Position numbers and translations under genes: made by a program. From Nymphalis io (Eukaryota > Arthropoda > Insecta > Lepidoptera > Nymphalidae), in NCBI RefSeq assembly GCF_905147045.1, contig NC_065904.1:10788001-10852000 (forward strand): 64,000 bases of DNA, read 5' to 3'. Of this stretch, positions 10,232 through 20,276 are shown one piece after another (position 1 is the first letter of the stretch; every line of letters begins with the position of its first letter). The notes below the pieces were generated by a model. The model was not told the origin of the DNA, did not search any database, and saw only the letters and a program-made list of their open reading frames with translations.

Positions 10232-10413
10232 TCATGTTCGCTCGCCTCGCTTCTGCTTTATAAAATCCGAGTGAATTTTTATATCTATTTTGATTTTATC
10301 GACGGCCTTTGATATAAAACCTTTGATTAATTGGCGCTGCGTCCCTTGAATGTCTGCAGTTCTTTGAAACGGATATTGCACTTTGTATGTGTAAATTAAA
10401 AACAAATATGTAT
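10232..10413 (-). other. Possible minus-strand terminal exon (weak)
   Basis: Minus-strand frame ending in TGA at 10232-10234. The last ~50 residues (from TYKVQYPFQRTADIQGTQRQ to IKQKRGERT) are polar, basic and not of simple AT composition. No ATG opens the frame. A pyrimidine-rich CTCCGCTATCTAACAG on the minus strand, ending near 10414, could be a splice acceptor. I recognise no family. It may equally be chance or a lost transposon protein. Confidence 0.2.
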
Positions 10414-10872
10414 CTTTTACGAAGCGAACTGTTAGATAGCGGAGATTTATTTTGAAAAGCACCTTATTCTGTCTCTTTCTTATTTATACAAGCATCGTAT
10501 GTAAGAGGAGGCCGGATGATCTATCGAAGTTTCATATCTTCCTTAACAAACTCGCTTATTCGTTTAAAAATTTCGTTTCGTAGTGTAGTTTTTAATATAT
10601 GTTTTTCGATTTAAGTGAGGGAAAAACTAAGCAAATTCTAGAAATTGTAAGCGAAGTCTACTCGTGTTTCTCGTTCAAAGTACTTTTTTTATACCATTAA
10701 CTGAATATTACATACAACTTCTGTTAGTAGTTTTCGGTCATTTAATATTAAGTACATATAGAATTTTGTTGTTGTGTTATGTATGTTCAAAATATATACT
10801 TCATTTAAGTAGGATTTTATAAGTACTTATAATTATCATATTTTATGATTATTAAACGCTATGCTATATGTC

Positions 10873-11159
10873 CACTGGTTGTAGGGCTTTGTGCAAGCTC
10901 GTCTGGGTAGGTACCATCGACTCATCAGATATTCTACCGCATAACAGCAGTACTTGGTATTGTTGTGTTCCGGTTTGAAGGGCGAGTGAGCCAGTGTAAT
11001 TACAGGCACAAGCGACATAATATCTTAGTTTCCAATGTTGGTGGCGTATTGGCGATGTAGGCGATTGTTAAAATTTCTTACAATGTCAATGTCTATGGGC
11101 GTTGGTGACCACTTACCATCATGTGGCCCAGCCCGTCAGCTTTCTTTTACTATAAAAAA
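10873..11159 (+). mobile_element. Element B, full length
   Basis: Runs from GTAGGGCTTTGTGCAAGCTC through ATTCTACCGCATAACAGC, TTGTTGTGTTCCGGTTTGAA, TTACAGGCACAAG, GGTGGCGTATTGGCGATGTA and GGTGACCACTTACCATCA to an A-rich end TATAAAAAAT. No clear pol III box A or B is visible, so the origin of B is uncertain. Confidence 0.88.
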
Positions 11160-11204
11160 TATTGATTCAAACAATACGAACAAGGAATTCATCATACAAA
11201 TAAT

Positions 11205-11429
11205 TTGGTGGTAGGACTTTGTACAAGCCCGTCTTGGGTACGTACCACCACACTCATTACATTTTCTACCTCCAAACAGCAATACTTGGTATTGTTGTAT
11301 TTCGGTTTGAAGTGTAGGACATAATATCTTAGTTCCCAAGGTTAAATCATTATCGTTGCAAAAATGGTTAAGATTTGTAGTGGTGACCACTTACCATGAA
11401 ATGGTCCATTTGTTATTTTATAAAAAAAT
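11205..11429 (+). mobile_element. Element B with internal deletion
   Basis: Second B in the same orientation, starting TTGGTGGTAGGACTTTGT. It lacks the GAGTGAGCCAGTGTAATTAC section and ends TGGTCCATTTG... with TATAAAAAAATA. Confidence 0.85.
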
Positions 11430-11499
11430 ATATAACTAAACATAATACGATTGTCTCATTTGTTGGATTCGATCGATTCGATTCGGATCAGTTTGTACG

Positions 11500-11700
11500 G
11501 ATCATGAGGTTCCGAGTTTAATACCCGGGTTAGGCCAAAGAAAGAGTGATTGTGTTTTTATTCAAGAGTTAGTGTTCATCTCCCGTGCCTTAGAAAGCAC
11601 GTGAAGCCCTGGGGTTGAATTATTTCTGGTCGTATCCAATTTGCCATCCTACGAGAGTAAAAAATTAGAGAATGAGATTGAATATTGATTGAGTATTATT
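11500..11700 (+). mobile_element. SINE D-like, degenerate
   Basis: The box B-like GAGGTTCCGAGTTTAATACC, TCCCGTGCCTTAGAAAGCAC (D: CCGTGCCTCGGAAAGCAC) and TTCTGGTCGTATCCAATTTG align with D at moderate divergence. Confidence 0.6.
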
Positions 11701-11797
11701 CACACACTTGAGTACTATGGTATCTCAAGCACAGTTGGCTAGTCCTTGAGTATGGCCGATATTGCCAAAATTGGACTGAAGTATATAATCAACAAAT

Positions 11798-12061
11798 TTG
11801 AATTTGAGACATTTTGAGACATGGTCGTTCGATACAAAAAATATCATAAAAGACATTTCTAAGAAACTGGTCCACGCTTCTGGTGACCCAAGAGCTGGCT
11901 CTTATTTAGCCCAAAGGCTGAGTCTAGCGGTGCAGAGATGCAATCGTGCCAGCGTCTTGGGTAAAATGCTACAGGACAATCTTTTAGACGGCGTATTTTT
12001 GCTTTAAATTTGTAATGTGTATTTTGTTCTTTTTATTTTAATTTTGTATTTTATAAAAATG
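11798..12061 (+). pseudogene. Family G retroelement tail with a short reading frame
   Basis: An open frame (11798-12006) ends just before an AT-rich 3' segment that is shared with 628-712. The frame includes SGDPRAGSYLAQRLSLAVQR, which looks like a conserved protein end rather than random sequence. I have seen similar C-terminal motifs in insect transposon proteins but cannot name the family. The 3' part ends TTGTATTTTATAAAAAT without a long poly-A. Only the end of the element is here. Confidence 0.5.
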
Positions 12062-12738
12062 TCAGTACAAATTTTATGTATATAATAAACTTAAATAAAT
12101 TATTTATACCATAAACAAAATTAAAAAAAATCAACAAACAAGTATAAGTATTATCCACATAATTATCTGAAAAAGCATTAGTACATGATTCAATACATTT
12201 TTTCTTCTGTTTTTAAATAGACTTTCTTTCAATTCAATTCTCATTAATGGCGTGTTTCATTACTAAAATAATAATATAATAGCATTTGATGTAATTATAA
12301 AATATTTTAATTTAGTCTTGTAATAATGTAGATCGTAACCTAATAACCTTTAATTAAAAGCATAATAAGCTTAAATTAAATTTAATAATGGTTATTACAG
12401 TAGCTATGTAGCAGTTCTGTGAATAAATTCAATTTGCAGAATTCGTTTGCGTGTGGGTACTCAGAAATAAAAGTCAGAAATAAAAATCTAATTATGTGGT
12501 TGAAAGGAAAGTTGTTTAATAAGAGAAAAAGAGTACAATCCCATTAAAATTGGTTTCTGATCTATTAATTCTTTTTTAATAACAAAACAAATTTTGTGTA
12601 ACTTTTTAAAGATCTCTTTGAATCGATTTCAAAGCGTATAATTACAATATATATTTAGTTGCTATTAATTTTTATATAGGTTAGTTTGTTTATATTACTA
12701 TTTTACGTTTAAATATTGTCTACACCTAAGACATATTC
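12062..12738. other. Unique AT-rich sequence, no gene seen
   Basis: No repeat or coding feature recognised. Confidence 0.5.
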
Positions 12739-13024
12739 GTTTTTCTTATAGAATAGAAAGGCGCACGAGCATATGGGCCACCTGATGGTGGTCACCAACG
12801 CCTATAGAGATTGGCTTTGTAAGAAATGTTCACCATCGCTTACATCACCAATGCGACACCAACCTTGGGAACTAAGATGTTATTTTCCTTGTGCTTGTAA
12901 TTACACTGGCTCACTCACCTTTCAATCCGGAACACAGCAATACAAAGTACTGCTGTTTTGCGGTAGAATATCTGATGAGTGGGTGATACCTTCCAGACGA
13001 GCTTGCACAAAGCTCTACCACCAT
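12739..13024 (-). mobile_element. Element B, full length
   Basis: Minus-oriented copy from TTATAGAATAGAAAGGCG (3' end, tail mostly lost) to GCTTGCACAAAGCTCTACCA (5' end). Its plus strand is open for about 84 codons by chance. Confidence 0.9.
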
Positions 13025-13146
13025 TAGTAAGGTTATATTCTGTTTGAGTTGTTAATTTTAAGTGCTTAGTGATAATAAAAAATTTATGGTGTAACTATTT
13101 AAACAAATAAATATACAATTTCAATTTACTAGCTGCTCTGTGCTGT

Positions 13147-13212
13147 TTATGAGTCGAGATGGGTCAGTAAGATTACTTGAATCATAACCGAAGATTGTGT
13201 TTTCAAATATAT
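13147..13212 (+). mobile_element. SINE A head, degenerate
   Basis: GAGTCGAGATGGGTCAGTAA and TGAATCATAACCGAAGATTG match the head of SINE A with many changes. Confidence 0.45.
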
Positions 13213-13504
13213 ATTGTAATCGGATTGATAGTTCTTGACATTTGCGTGATTTGTATTAGTATAAGTTAATTATAATATATAAATAATAATAGTAATTTAT
13301 TTGCTTAAAACATGTTAGCCTCAAGGTGTTGGATTTGCATGTGAACATATGTTTTACATATTTAGGCATGCAAATGTGAACGTCACAAAAAATAAATATA
13401 TAAAAATGTATATATATAAAAAACACATAAATTATGTAAATAAAATCATGTCAAACCAGCACAAATAAAGTTTGTTTGTTGCACTTTCAGGTTTTAACTA
13501 CTCA

Positions 13505-13608
13505 ATAATGCGGGTTGGTGGATGAATGTCAGCGTAATTAGACAAATGCAGGTTTCCTCACGGTGTTTTCCTTCACTATCAAGCACGAGATAAATTATAA
13601 AAACAAAT
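13505..13608 (-). mobile_element. SINE A, part 1 of an interrupted copy
   Basis: Minus-strand body: ATGCGGGTTGGTGGATGAAT, GCAGGTTTCCTCACGGTG and AGCACGAGATAAATTATAA. The head follows after element B at 13945. Confidence 0.8.
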
Positions 13609-13656
13609 ACTGGTATAAAAATAAAATAAATTATAAAACAAATATATATACTGGTG
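13590..13656 (+). repeat. Local duplication at the nested junction
   Basis: AAATTATAAAAACAAATACT and AAATTATAAAACAAATATAT follow one another, each leading to ACTGGT. The target of the element B insertion was locally duplicated, or this is an extended target-site repeat. Confidence 0.55.
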
Positions 13657-13944
13657 GTAGGGCTTTGTGCAAGCTCGTCTGGGTGGGTACCACCTACTCA
13701 TCAGATATTCTACCGCAAAACAGCAATACTTGATATTGTTGTGTTCCGGTTTGAAGGGTGAGTGAGCCAGTGTAATTACAGGCACAAGGGACATAAAATC
13801 TTAGTTCCCAAGGTTGGTGGCGCATTGGCTATAAGCGATGGTTGTCATTTCTTACAATGCCAATGTCTAAGGGCGTTTGGTGACCACTTACCATCAGGTG
13901 GCCCATATGCTCGTCCACCTTCCTATTCTATAAAAAAAAAAAAT
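13652..13944 (+). mobile_element. Element B, full length, inside SINE A
   Basis: Well-preserved B starting CTGGTGGTAGGGCTTTGTGC and ending CCTTCCTATTCTATAAAAAA. It separates the two parts of a minus-strand SINE A. Confidence 0.92.
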
Positions 13945-14038
13945 ATTAAACACATGAAAATTCAGTGCTTGCCCGGGTTTGAACCCGCATTCATCGTTTA
14001 AGATTCACGCGTTCTAAACATTCGTCCATGTCGGCCGC
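13945..14038 (-). mobile_element. SINE A, part 2 (tRNA-like head)
   Basis: CACATGAAAATTCAGTGCTT, CCCGGGTTTGAACCCGC (box B) and AGATTCACGCGTTCTAA complete the copy begun at 13505. Confidence 0.82.
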
Positions 14039-14272
14039 AATAAATAAATGATTTAGTAATTATAATTAATATGTCCGTTTTATTGCGTCGTGATATATAG
14101 ATAATATAACCATTTGATACGAGGAGTATATTGCTCTATCATTCTAAACAGGCCTTATAATTGATATATATACACGTGTAGGAAAATCTTTTTCGTATTG
14201 AATATGATGAATTTTAGGAGATACTGTTTTTACAACATTCTAAAATCTAAATTGAAAGTGTAAATTGAACCT

Positions 14273-14288
14273 GGTTATCATGATGATT
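14273..14288 (+). repeat. Target-site duplication, left
   Basis: GGTTATCATGATGATT, identical to 14495-14510. Confidence 0.92.
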
Positions 14289-14494
14289 TCATGGTAGCAT
14301 GTGAAAGCGATCCCGTGGTGATCCTCGTTAAGACGGAAAGGCCACTAAAAAACCAGCAGTACTGGTTTTTAGTGGGTATTCCGATGTTCGGGGTGCACTC
14401 GGCGCCTTGGACACCAGCGAGCCCCACATGGGGTATGTGGCTCCACTGTTCCCGTGGGGGAAACGGGAAACGCTTTTTTCCAGCGTTAAAAAAA
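14289..14494 (+). mobile_element. 206-bp A-tailed retroelement with 16-bp target duplication
   Basis: The body is GC-rich against its surroundings and ends CCAGCGTTAAAAAAA, immediately followed by the second target-site copy. Inside are a near-perfect hairpin (14342-14375, arms CCACTAAAAAACCAG and CTGGTTTTTAGTGG), a GCCCCACAT/ATGTGGC stem, and a CCCGTGGGGGAAACGGG stem. No tRNA-like box B is visible. It may be the 3' end of a 5'-truncated non-LTR element (the GACGGAAAGGCCAC and GGACACCAGCGAGCC style suggests an R1-type tail, from memory) or a short SINE-like family. It is the only copy in the window. Confidence 0.85.
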
Positions 14495-14510
14495 GGTTAT
14501 CATGATGATT
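14495..14510 (+). repeat. Target-site duplication, right
   Basis: GGTTATCATGATGATT, identical to 14273-14288. Confidence 0.92.
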
Positions 14511-14564
14511 ATGGTGTATCAAAGTTTTATAATGCTTGGTTACGTAATTAAGACGTATGCGCGT

Positions 14565-14615
14565 AACAAACAAATACGAAACGAACTCATTTTCCCATTT
14601 ATAATGTTAGTTATT
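14565..14615 (-). repeat. Family H repeat, terminus
   Basis: AACGAACTCATTTTCCCATT and TATAATGTTAGTTATTA read on the minus strand as the usual ATTATAAATGGGAAAATGAG start of this family. Confidence 0.55.
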
Positions 14616-14619
14616 ATGT

Positions 14620-15276
14620 TATAATGCCGTATCCATGCGATCCCAACAAAAAATATTCTTATCAAAAAATGAACCAAATGTGTAAGAGATAGGTCCATAA
14701 GATATAGGGGATAAAAATAGGGGTGGTGTGAACGCGCTTAAATCATCGTGTGATTTATAAGCGGTCCCATTCTTTATACGGATAAAAATATAGTTTGACT
14801 TAGAGACTCATATACGCGTGAAATATATTTAAAATTTGTTCATTTAATATTCTTATTGTAAATGTAAAAACATATTATGCTATGTTAAAAATATAGTGTA
14901 CAAAGATATATTGTAAAAACTATTTAAATTTATGTAACAAAGGTAACTTATCCCAGAGGGAAGTCCAAAAATTAGAGTCAACAGTCTTGTATATTAAATT
15001 ATTCATGTTAAATTAAATAAATAAGAAGTATATATGTGTGTGTGTAAAAGATTGACTGACTAATATATCTACGCTCAGCCCAAACTACTGGGGATACCAC
15101 CATGAATTTACATATGGGTTCCTTTTACACAGCAGGCTAGCTAGTGATAAAATGCTGTATTTGTGATGAATATTGGTTTTTAGAAATTTTAGAGTATCAC
15201 GCGAGCGACGCCTTGTATAAAGCGCTGGTATAAATTAAATTTTTTTCGTCGTCGACACAGCTCTAGGTACAGGAAG
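14620..15276. other. Unique AT-rich sequence, no gene seen
   Basis: No gene. A weak foldback at 14737-14763 (CGCTTAAATCA...TGATTTATAAGCG) is probably incidental. Confidence 0.45.
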
Positions 15277-15570
15277 AGCCTGTTAATGTCCCACTGCTGG
15301 ATTAAGGCCTCCTTTCCCTTTTTGAGGAGAAAGTTTGGAGCTTATTCCACCACGCTGCTCCAATGCGGGTTGGTAGAATACACATGTGGCAGAATTTCAA
15401 TGAAATTAGACACATGCAGGCTTCCTCACGATGTTTTCCTTTACCGTCAAGCACGAGATGAATTATAAACACCAATTAAGCACATGAAAATTCAGTGGTG
15501 CTTGCCCGGGTTTGAACCCACTATCATCGGTTATGATTCACGCGTTCTAACCACTAGGCCATCTCGGCTT
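15277..15570 (-). mobile_element. SINE A, full length
   Basis: Minus-oriented from AGCCTGTTAATGTCCCACTG (3' end) to CACTAGGCCATCTCGGC (head). Box B reads CCCGGGTTTGAACCC. Well preserved. Confidence 0.92.
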
Positions 15571-16556
15571 TTTTATAGCTAGGTAATACATATAAATAAA
15601 TAAAATAAAATAAATCTAAATTTAATAGTTTCATGAAAAATGTCTCTTAATCTTGAAAAAAAGCGTTGAATCCAATATTAAAGATCGTTAAATAATTCCA
15701 TTTTCAAAGTTTTTATTACTCAAGGTCATTTGACCTATTTATTTAAATAATTGCACGTTACATTTTCAAACATCGAATCAATCTTTCCACGGAACTGTAC
15801 TTCGCAGATTTCAAACAGCAAAAACAAATTTACTTATCGCGACAGTAACAAACAAAAGTGATTTTTCGTGTCAGAGTCGACTTCGTTCCGTACTCCGGCA
15901 ATAATTTACCAAAACTTAATGACAGTACGCTGTACGCCGTACGCCGGGCGTACCGTGACAAACGACTTATGCATTCGAGTTAACTAGTGGACTGTGTACG
16001 CTTCATCCATCATTGTTGAGTGCAAAACGAAACACACTGTAGATACAACTCTGTCTGGTCGATTAATCAGCCTGTATATTTAGAGCTGGCTATTCATTAT
16101 ACGCATATTATTCTTTGAAAGTTATGGATAATTTTAATCTTTTTTTTATCTATTTGTATCAATTTGATTTTGCGTAATATTTGAGGCATTAAAAATTCAT
16201 TTCATTCCTTGCAATATAATAATCAGTAGCATTTATGGTATAAAAAATTACTATTTCTTACTACTAGGATTTGCTAGCATAGTATATAACACCATCTACC
16301 TCATATCAGTTCGGAATATAGATTACACATAGAAGTACCAAAATCACAGTAAATTACCTTTGAATTACATTATATTTTTATTAAATACAGTGAAATTAAA
16401 TGAAGTTGGGCAGCACACCTGATTCGGAGATAAGGCGATGAGCGAGAGAATGGCGACAACTGAATGGCGTCCAAGAAACGTCAATCATTCAGCAGGAAGA
16501 TAGGCAGATGATATTAGAAAAGCTGTGGGCCGATGAACATATAAATTATTTTGTAC
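15571..16556. other. Unique sequence with a GC-rich patch, no gene seen
   Basis: Mostly AT-rich, with a patch at 15880-16060 (TGACAGTACGCTGTACGCCG, then TACGCCGGGCGTACCGTG) that is tandemly built from GTACGC units. No coding frame. It could be regulatory or a degraded repeat; nothing is decisive. Confidence 0.4.
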
Positions 16557-16650
16557 ATTAACAGCCTGAGGACGTCCCACTGCTGGGCTAAGCCCTCCTC
16601 TCCCTTTTTGAGGAGAAGGCTTGGAGCTTATTCCACCACGCTGCTCCAAT
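16557..16650 (-). mobile_element. SINE A, 3' end only (5'-truncated)
   Basis: Minus-strand CCCACTGCTGGGCTAAGCCC, TTGAGGAGAAGGCTTGGAGC and ATTCCACCACGCTGCTCCAA, then unrelated sequence. Confidence 0.85.
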
Positions 16651-16964
16651 TTTGTAGCATCAACACAGTTATGCGAAAAATTAAATATTACAAATATCGT
16701 GTCGTGTTGTGTATGGGCGTTAATGTTACCGTAAATACGAAATTCGATTAAGGTCGTGTATCCAGTGAGCTTGTTTTTGTTAGCTTCGTAGCTTGCGTTT
16801 CTTTTCAGTCTCCTTATGCTATCAAAATAGATTGCTTCGTGATTTTAACTACTATATCATAATATTGATATTTGTATTAATTATTTCATTGTGAGTAAGA
16901 AGTATTTATGATATTTTTATATCATAAATACAGGAATAATCCTGATTTGGAAAATGAAAAAAAC

Positions 16965-17238
16965 AGCATTGCATGAGCACATGTGTGTGTGCAAACACAG
17001 GTACACTCTTTTTCCCCTTACTCTCATAATCCGATGGGACGGCAATCTGACACAACCGGAAAAAGTTCAGGCGCAGGACCTACGGCTTTACGTGCTTTCC
17101 AAGGCACGGGAGTGTACACACTTTCAACTTCCAGACTCTGGGTTGTTACTGAGAATTTTCTAACAGAAGAACCCAATAACTTTTTACTGACCCGATCTGG
17201 GCATTACATCAAGCCACTAGATCAACGAGGTAGTCAAA
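16965..17238 (-). mobile_element. SINE D, head and body
   Basis: Minus-oriented D from TGTGTGTGCAAACACAGGTA through GGGACGGCAATCTGACACA to the head CAAGCCACTAGATCAACGAG. Box B has lost part of its sequence (CCCGATCTGGGCATTAC), so pol III transcription is unlikely. Its plus strand is open for about 100 codons by chance. Confidence 0.88.
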
Positions 17239-17322
17239 CAATAATGTCCTCCAGACCGATTTCGGCCACGGCGGCCAATCTCAAGAGAGATTAGCCAACT
17301 CTCTAATTAGTTGGCTAATCTC
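17239..17322 (-). mobile_element. SINE D 3' end joined to a head, with foldback
   Basis: AATGTCCTCCAGACCGATTT and CGGCCACGGCGGCCAATCTC are the 3' end of another D, in the same orientation, abutting the head of the previous copy (dimer-like). It runs into the perfect inverted repeat GAGATTAGCCAACT (17287-17300) / AGTTGGCTAATCTC (17309-17322). Confidence 0.75.
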
Positions 17323-17467
17323 GTTATATAGTATGTTATACATCGTTATATATATATGATGAGTGTATAATTGCAAACTACGGTACTATAAAATCATTTA
17401 TGTTAGTACTTTGCTTAATTATAATGGCTTGATAACTTCAGCTTCAGCTTTAGCTTCACTAAAAATC

Positions 17468-17570
17468 CTATCTAATATTATAAATGCAAAATTGAGTTCG
17501 TTTAGTTGTTTGTTTGGTTGTCTGCTACGCTGTCACATCTAAATTAATCAACCGATCATCATGGAATATC
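17468..17570 (+). repeat. Family H repeat, 5' end
   Basis: CTAATATTATAAATGCAAAA, GTTTGTTTGGTTGTCTGCTA and CAACCGATCATCATGGAATA match the start of this widespread element. Confidence 0.65.
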
Positions 17571-17684
17571 CATACTACTACTACTACTTGACTATATCAC
17601 ACGGGCTCGAACTGAAACGAATATACTTAAACTATCAAAATTGCTTCATTGTGTTGGGCGCTTTCTGCCATATCGAAACCACCA

Positions 17685-17722
17685 ATCCGTTTTGGAGCAT
17701 CGTGGAATAAACTCTAATCCTC
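17685..17722 (+). mobile_element. SINE A fragment
   Basis: CCACCAATCCGTTTTGGAGC and ATCGTGGAATAAACTCTAAT match SINE A. Confidence 0.55.
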
Positions 17723-17929
17723 ATGGAATTTGCTATATTTACTACGGTTTATTTTTCAACTTCAATTACCATGTTCGCTTGTTTTAATTTTCTTGAAATG
17801 TATTTTTAAATAAATGTATATAAAGAATTTCATTTGAAATCAAACATGAAACAGAATGCGACTGGTAGAGGATCCGCAACTTACAAACGTCATAATTATA
17901 AAAACGATACCCTGCGGGGTTGAGAGGGT

Positions 17930-18060
17930 CGCTCCTCGCTAGTTCTATATAAAATACCGGTTACAAGTTGCGTAATAACCCCTTCGTTTAAGGCGGATCA
18001 CAGACGGTAGACGGTACTCGAGACAAACTCGTGGTTCGTGTTCAGTAATCTTAGTAAAAA
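17930..18060 (+). promoter_or_regulatory. Promoter-like island (weak)
   Basis: A repeat-free segment with TCTATATAAAATACC (TATA-like, 17945) downstream of a GC-richer GAGAGGGTCGCTCCTCGC, and an arthropod-type initiator TTCAGTAATC at 18042. TATA and initiator are ~95 bp apart, which is too far for one core promoter. The only following ATG frame is short (about 23 codons, ends TAA). Presented as a possibility only. Confidence 0.2.
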
Positions 18061-18431
18061 AAAATTGTGTGTGTTTGTCCTCTATGCGTTTCTCTTCCTC
18101 CGATTGTGATAAAAATTGTAAAAGTTGTTCTACGCACAATCAAGAACGCCTGTAATACAACAATTTTTATTGTATTATTGTCCTTTAAGTTTTTTATTTA
18201 AACCATTATTCTACTAGTGTGAAGTCGTAATAGGAGCTTGTATTATATATATTATATAATTTTATTCCTCAAGTAACGCAAAACAAAACAAAGTGTAATG
18301 TTTATCTTTAAAATTATAAAAGGCTTGTCGTTAAAACAAGATACACAGATAAAACAAATACAATACTTATGATGAGCCGTAAAACGTTCCGTTATATTAA
18401 TTTTTATTATAATATAAAATTATTGGTTATA

Positions 18432-18731
18432 GCAGAGATGGCCCAGTGGTAAGAACGCGTGAATCTTAACCGATGATCGTGGATTCAAACCCGGGCAATC
18501 ACCACTGAATTTTCATGTGTTTAATTTGTATTATAATTCAACTCGTGCTTGGCGGTGAAAGAAAACATCGTGAGTAAACCTGCATGTGTTTAATTTCACT
18601 TAAATTCTCTTACATGTGTATTCCACCAACCCGCATTAGAGCAGCGTGGTGGAATAAGCTCCAAAACCTTCTCCTCAAAAAGTGAGAGGAGGCCTTAGCC
18701 AAACAATGGGACATTCACAGGCTGTTAGTGG
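18432..18731 (+). mobile_element. SINE A, full length, with target duplication
   Basis: GCAGAGATGGCCCAGTGGTA head with a box B of ATTCAAACCCGGGC, and 3' end CACAGGCTGTTAGTGG. ATTGGTTATA at 18422-18431 and 18732-18741 is a 10-bp target duplication. Confidence 0.92.
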
Positions 18732-18741
18732 ATTGGTTATA

Positions 18742-19122
18742 TTAAGAGCAACAGTGGAAATGAGAAAATTCGGCCGTCAAATACATCGATATCTCTTGAT
18801 AATAATCAAAGAATTTTTAATTAAATAAAAGCAAAAGGAGTAAAATAAATAAAAATAAAGACTTTCTTTAGTAGAATAAATACATGTTTCATATTATTCT
18901 AAAATGATATAAGAACGAAATATGTCGTAAACACGATACGAATGCACATGAAGTAGCCAGCGGAGGTGGACGTTGGGTTTGACGGCATAAGAAACCATTT
19001 GCCGTCACCGCATACGAGTCGGTCTTACCCCAAGATATTTGATGTAATAAAATAGATCAAACAAGCTAATTGTGATAAAAATCTAACAATCAACTAGAGA
19101 TTGCTATATGTTATCTTTGTGT
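18742..19122. other. Unique sequence, no gene seen
   Basis: A GC-richer patch at 18955-19030 (AGCGGAGGTGGACGTTGGG) has no recognised homology. Confidence 0.4.
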
Positions 19123-19290
19123 TACATGTCTGATGTTGAGTCTGTATTTCCTGATAGGTACAACGTTGGTGTCTTCAAATCCAGAGTAAGCAGATTTCTT
19201 CTAGACAAGCGTGCTACATCCTAGACCTTATCGATAAAGATCAGGCAAGTCAACGGTCAAACGCTAGCTAATAGGCTGAAGTGTGAAAAA
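19123..19290 (+). pseudogene. LINE protein C-terminus and 3' UTR fragment
   Basis: The frame at 19141-19224 reads VFPDRYNVGVFKSRVSRFLL followed by DKRATS and a stop. This YNxGxFKxxVxR(F/Y)L tail is typical of insect CR1/Jockey-like LINE proteins and is clearly related in pattern to the LINE C end (SYNPGSFKRGVKRHL). The 3' UTR (AGATCAGGCAAGTCAACGGT) follows and ends near GAAAAAAAATG. The catalytic part is missing. Confidence 0.7.
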
Positions 19291-20276
19291 AAATGTCGCT
19301 GTCACTGCTTTGAAGATAGTTACGAATATAAATTGATATCTTTAAAATTAACTGTAATTATTTCACGCAACGTATGCGGACGTCCTAAGCTATCCCTTTC
19401 AAAGCGGGCTCTCGACACGAGAACTGCAGGTTTCGAGCCCCGGGCGAGTGCCCTCCGTCTTACTGTAACTGTTGCATATGTGGCGACGAGTTCGTTCGTA
19501 ACTCTTTTTTGTTTTTACCCTAGATACTAGTCCTTGCCTCGTTAATGTAATGAGTCGGTTGGGACGAAATTTTTAGGGCTCATTTCAAGTATTGTTCCGT
19601 TGTTATGTCGTTGTTATACAGGCAACGAAAAATGTATAATATGCTCTTTATGTATTGGCTTTTGTATTGTATTTGTCATTTTATTTTGTTACATATTTAT
19701 AAATTGTATAATTTTAATATAATATGTAACTAATTGCCTATTTCCCAGATCTAATCAAAATAAGTTCTTTTAAGAAGTAATTATAGCTATTGATAAAGTT
19801 GCATAGCTAGCACTGACGCCTATATACGTCAATCGCTTTACTTTAATTCTAACTGAATAGAAAACGCGCGGTTAGTTATTCGTAGCTAATTCTATCTTAT
19901 ATTATAATTCAAAAGTAATTAAATTAACGGCGATCCATCGATGACGTTAAACCACGAGAAGGCTGTCTGTTTGATCTTCCGCCAGAATGACATAACAAAA
20001 AGTATGCTATCACTCTCGTCTAAAATTTAATAGTCAAAAAATTGATGACGGCGCCACAGTCGTCACAGTCGTCACCGTCATGTGATATTTATTGTCGATT
20101 CGAAAAAATGGTATTTTAGAATTCTCATTGTGCTATTTTTATAAATACGCATTTATTTTAATAAAAAAATGCAAGACTAACGGCCACATAACTTTCCTCA
20201 TGGTAAACGGTCCTAACAAATGTGTCCATTAATAGAGTTACTTTATAGACATAAGCACTGTATGAAATATATTGAC
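19290..20276. other. Unique sequence, no gene seen
   Basis: Includes a tRNA-like string at 19425-19450 (GCAGGTTTCGAGCCCCGGG) whose arms do not fold as a tRNA. The rest is AT-rich with no coding signal. Confidence 0.4.

Noticed and set aside
12773..13027. 84-codon plus-strand frame
   Set aside because: Antisense of element B; the same peptide appears wherever B is intact.
13333..13375. ATTTGCATG/CATGCAAAT inverted repeat
   Set aside because: Nine-bp arms in AT-rich DNA; too weak to report separately.
16983..17294. 103-codon plus-strand frame
   Set aside because: Antisense of SINE D; also present in the 2.6-3.0 kb copy.
19375..19460. tRNA-like sequence with GGTTTCGAGCCCC
   Set aside because: Box B has an extra base and no cloverleaf could be drawn by eye.
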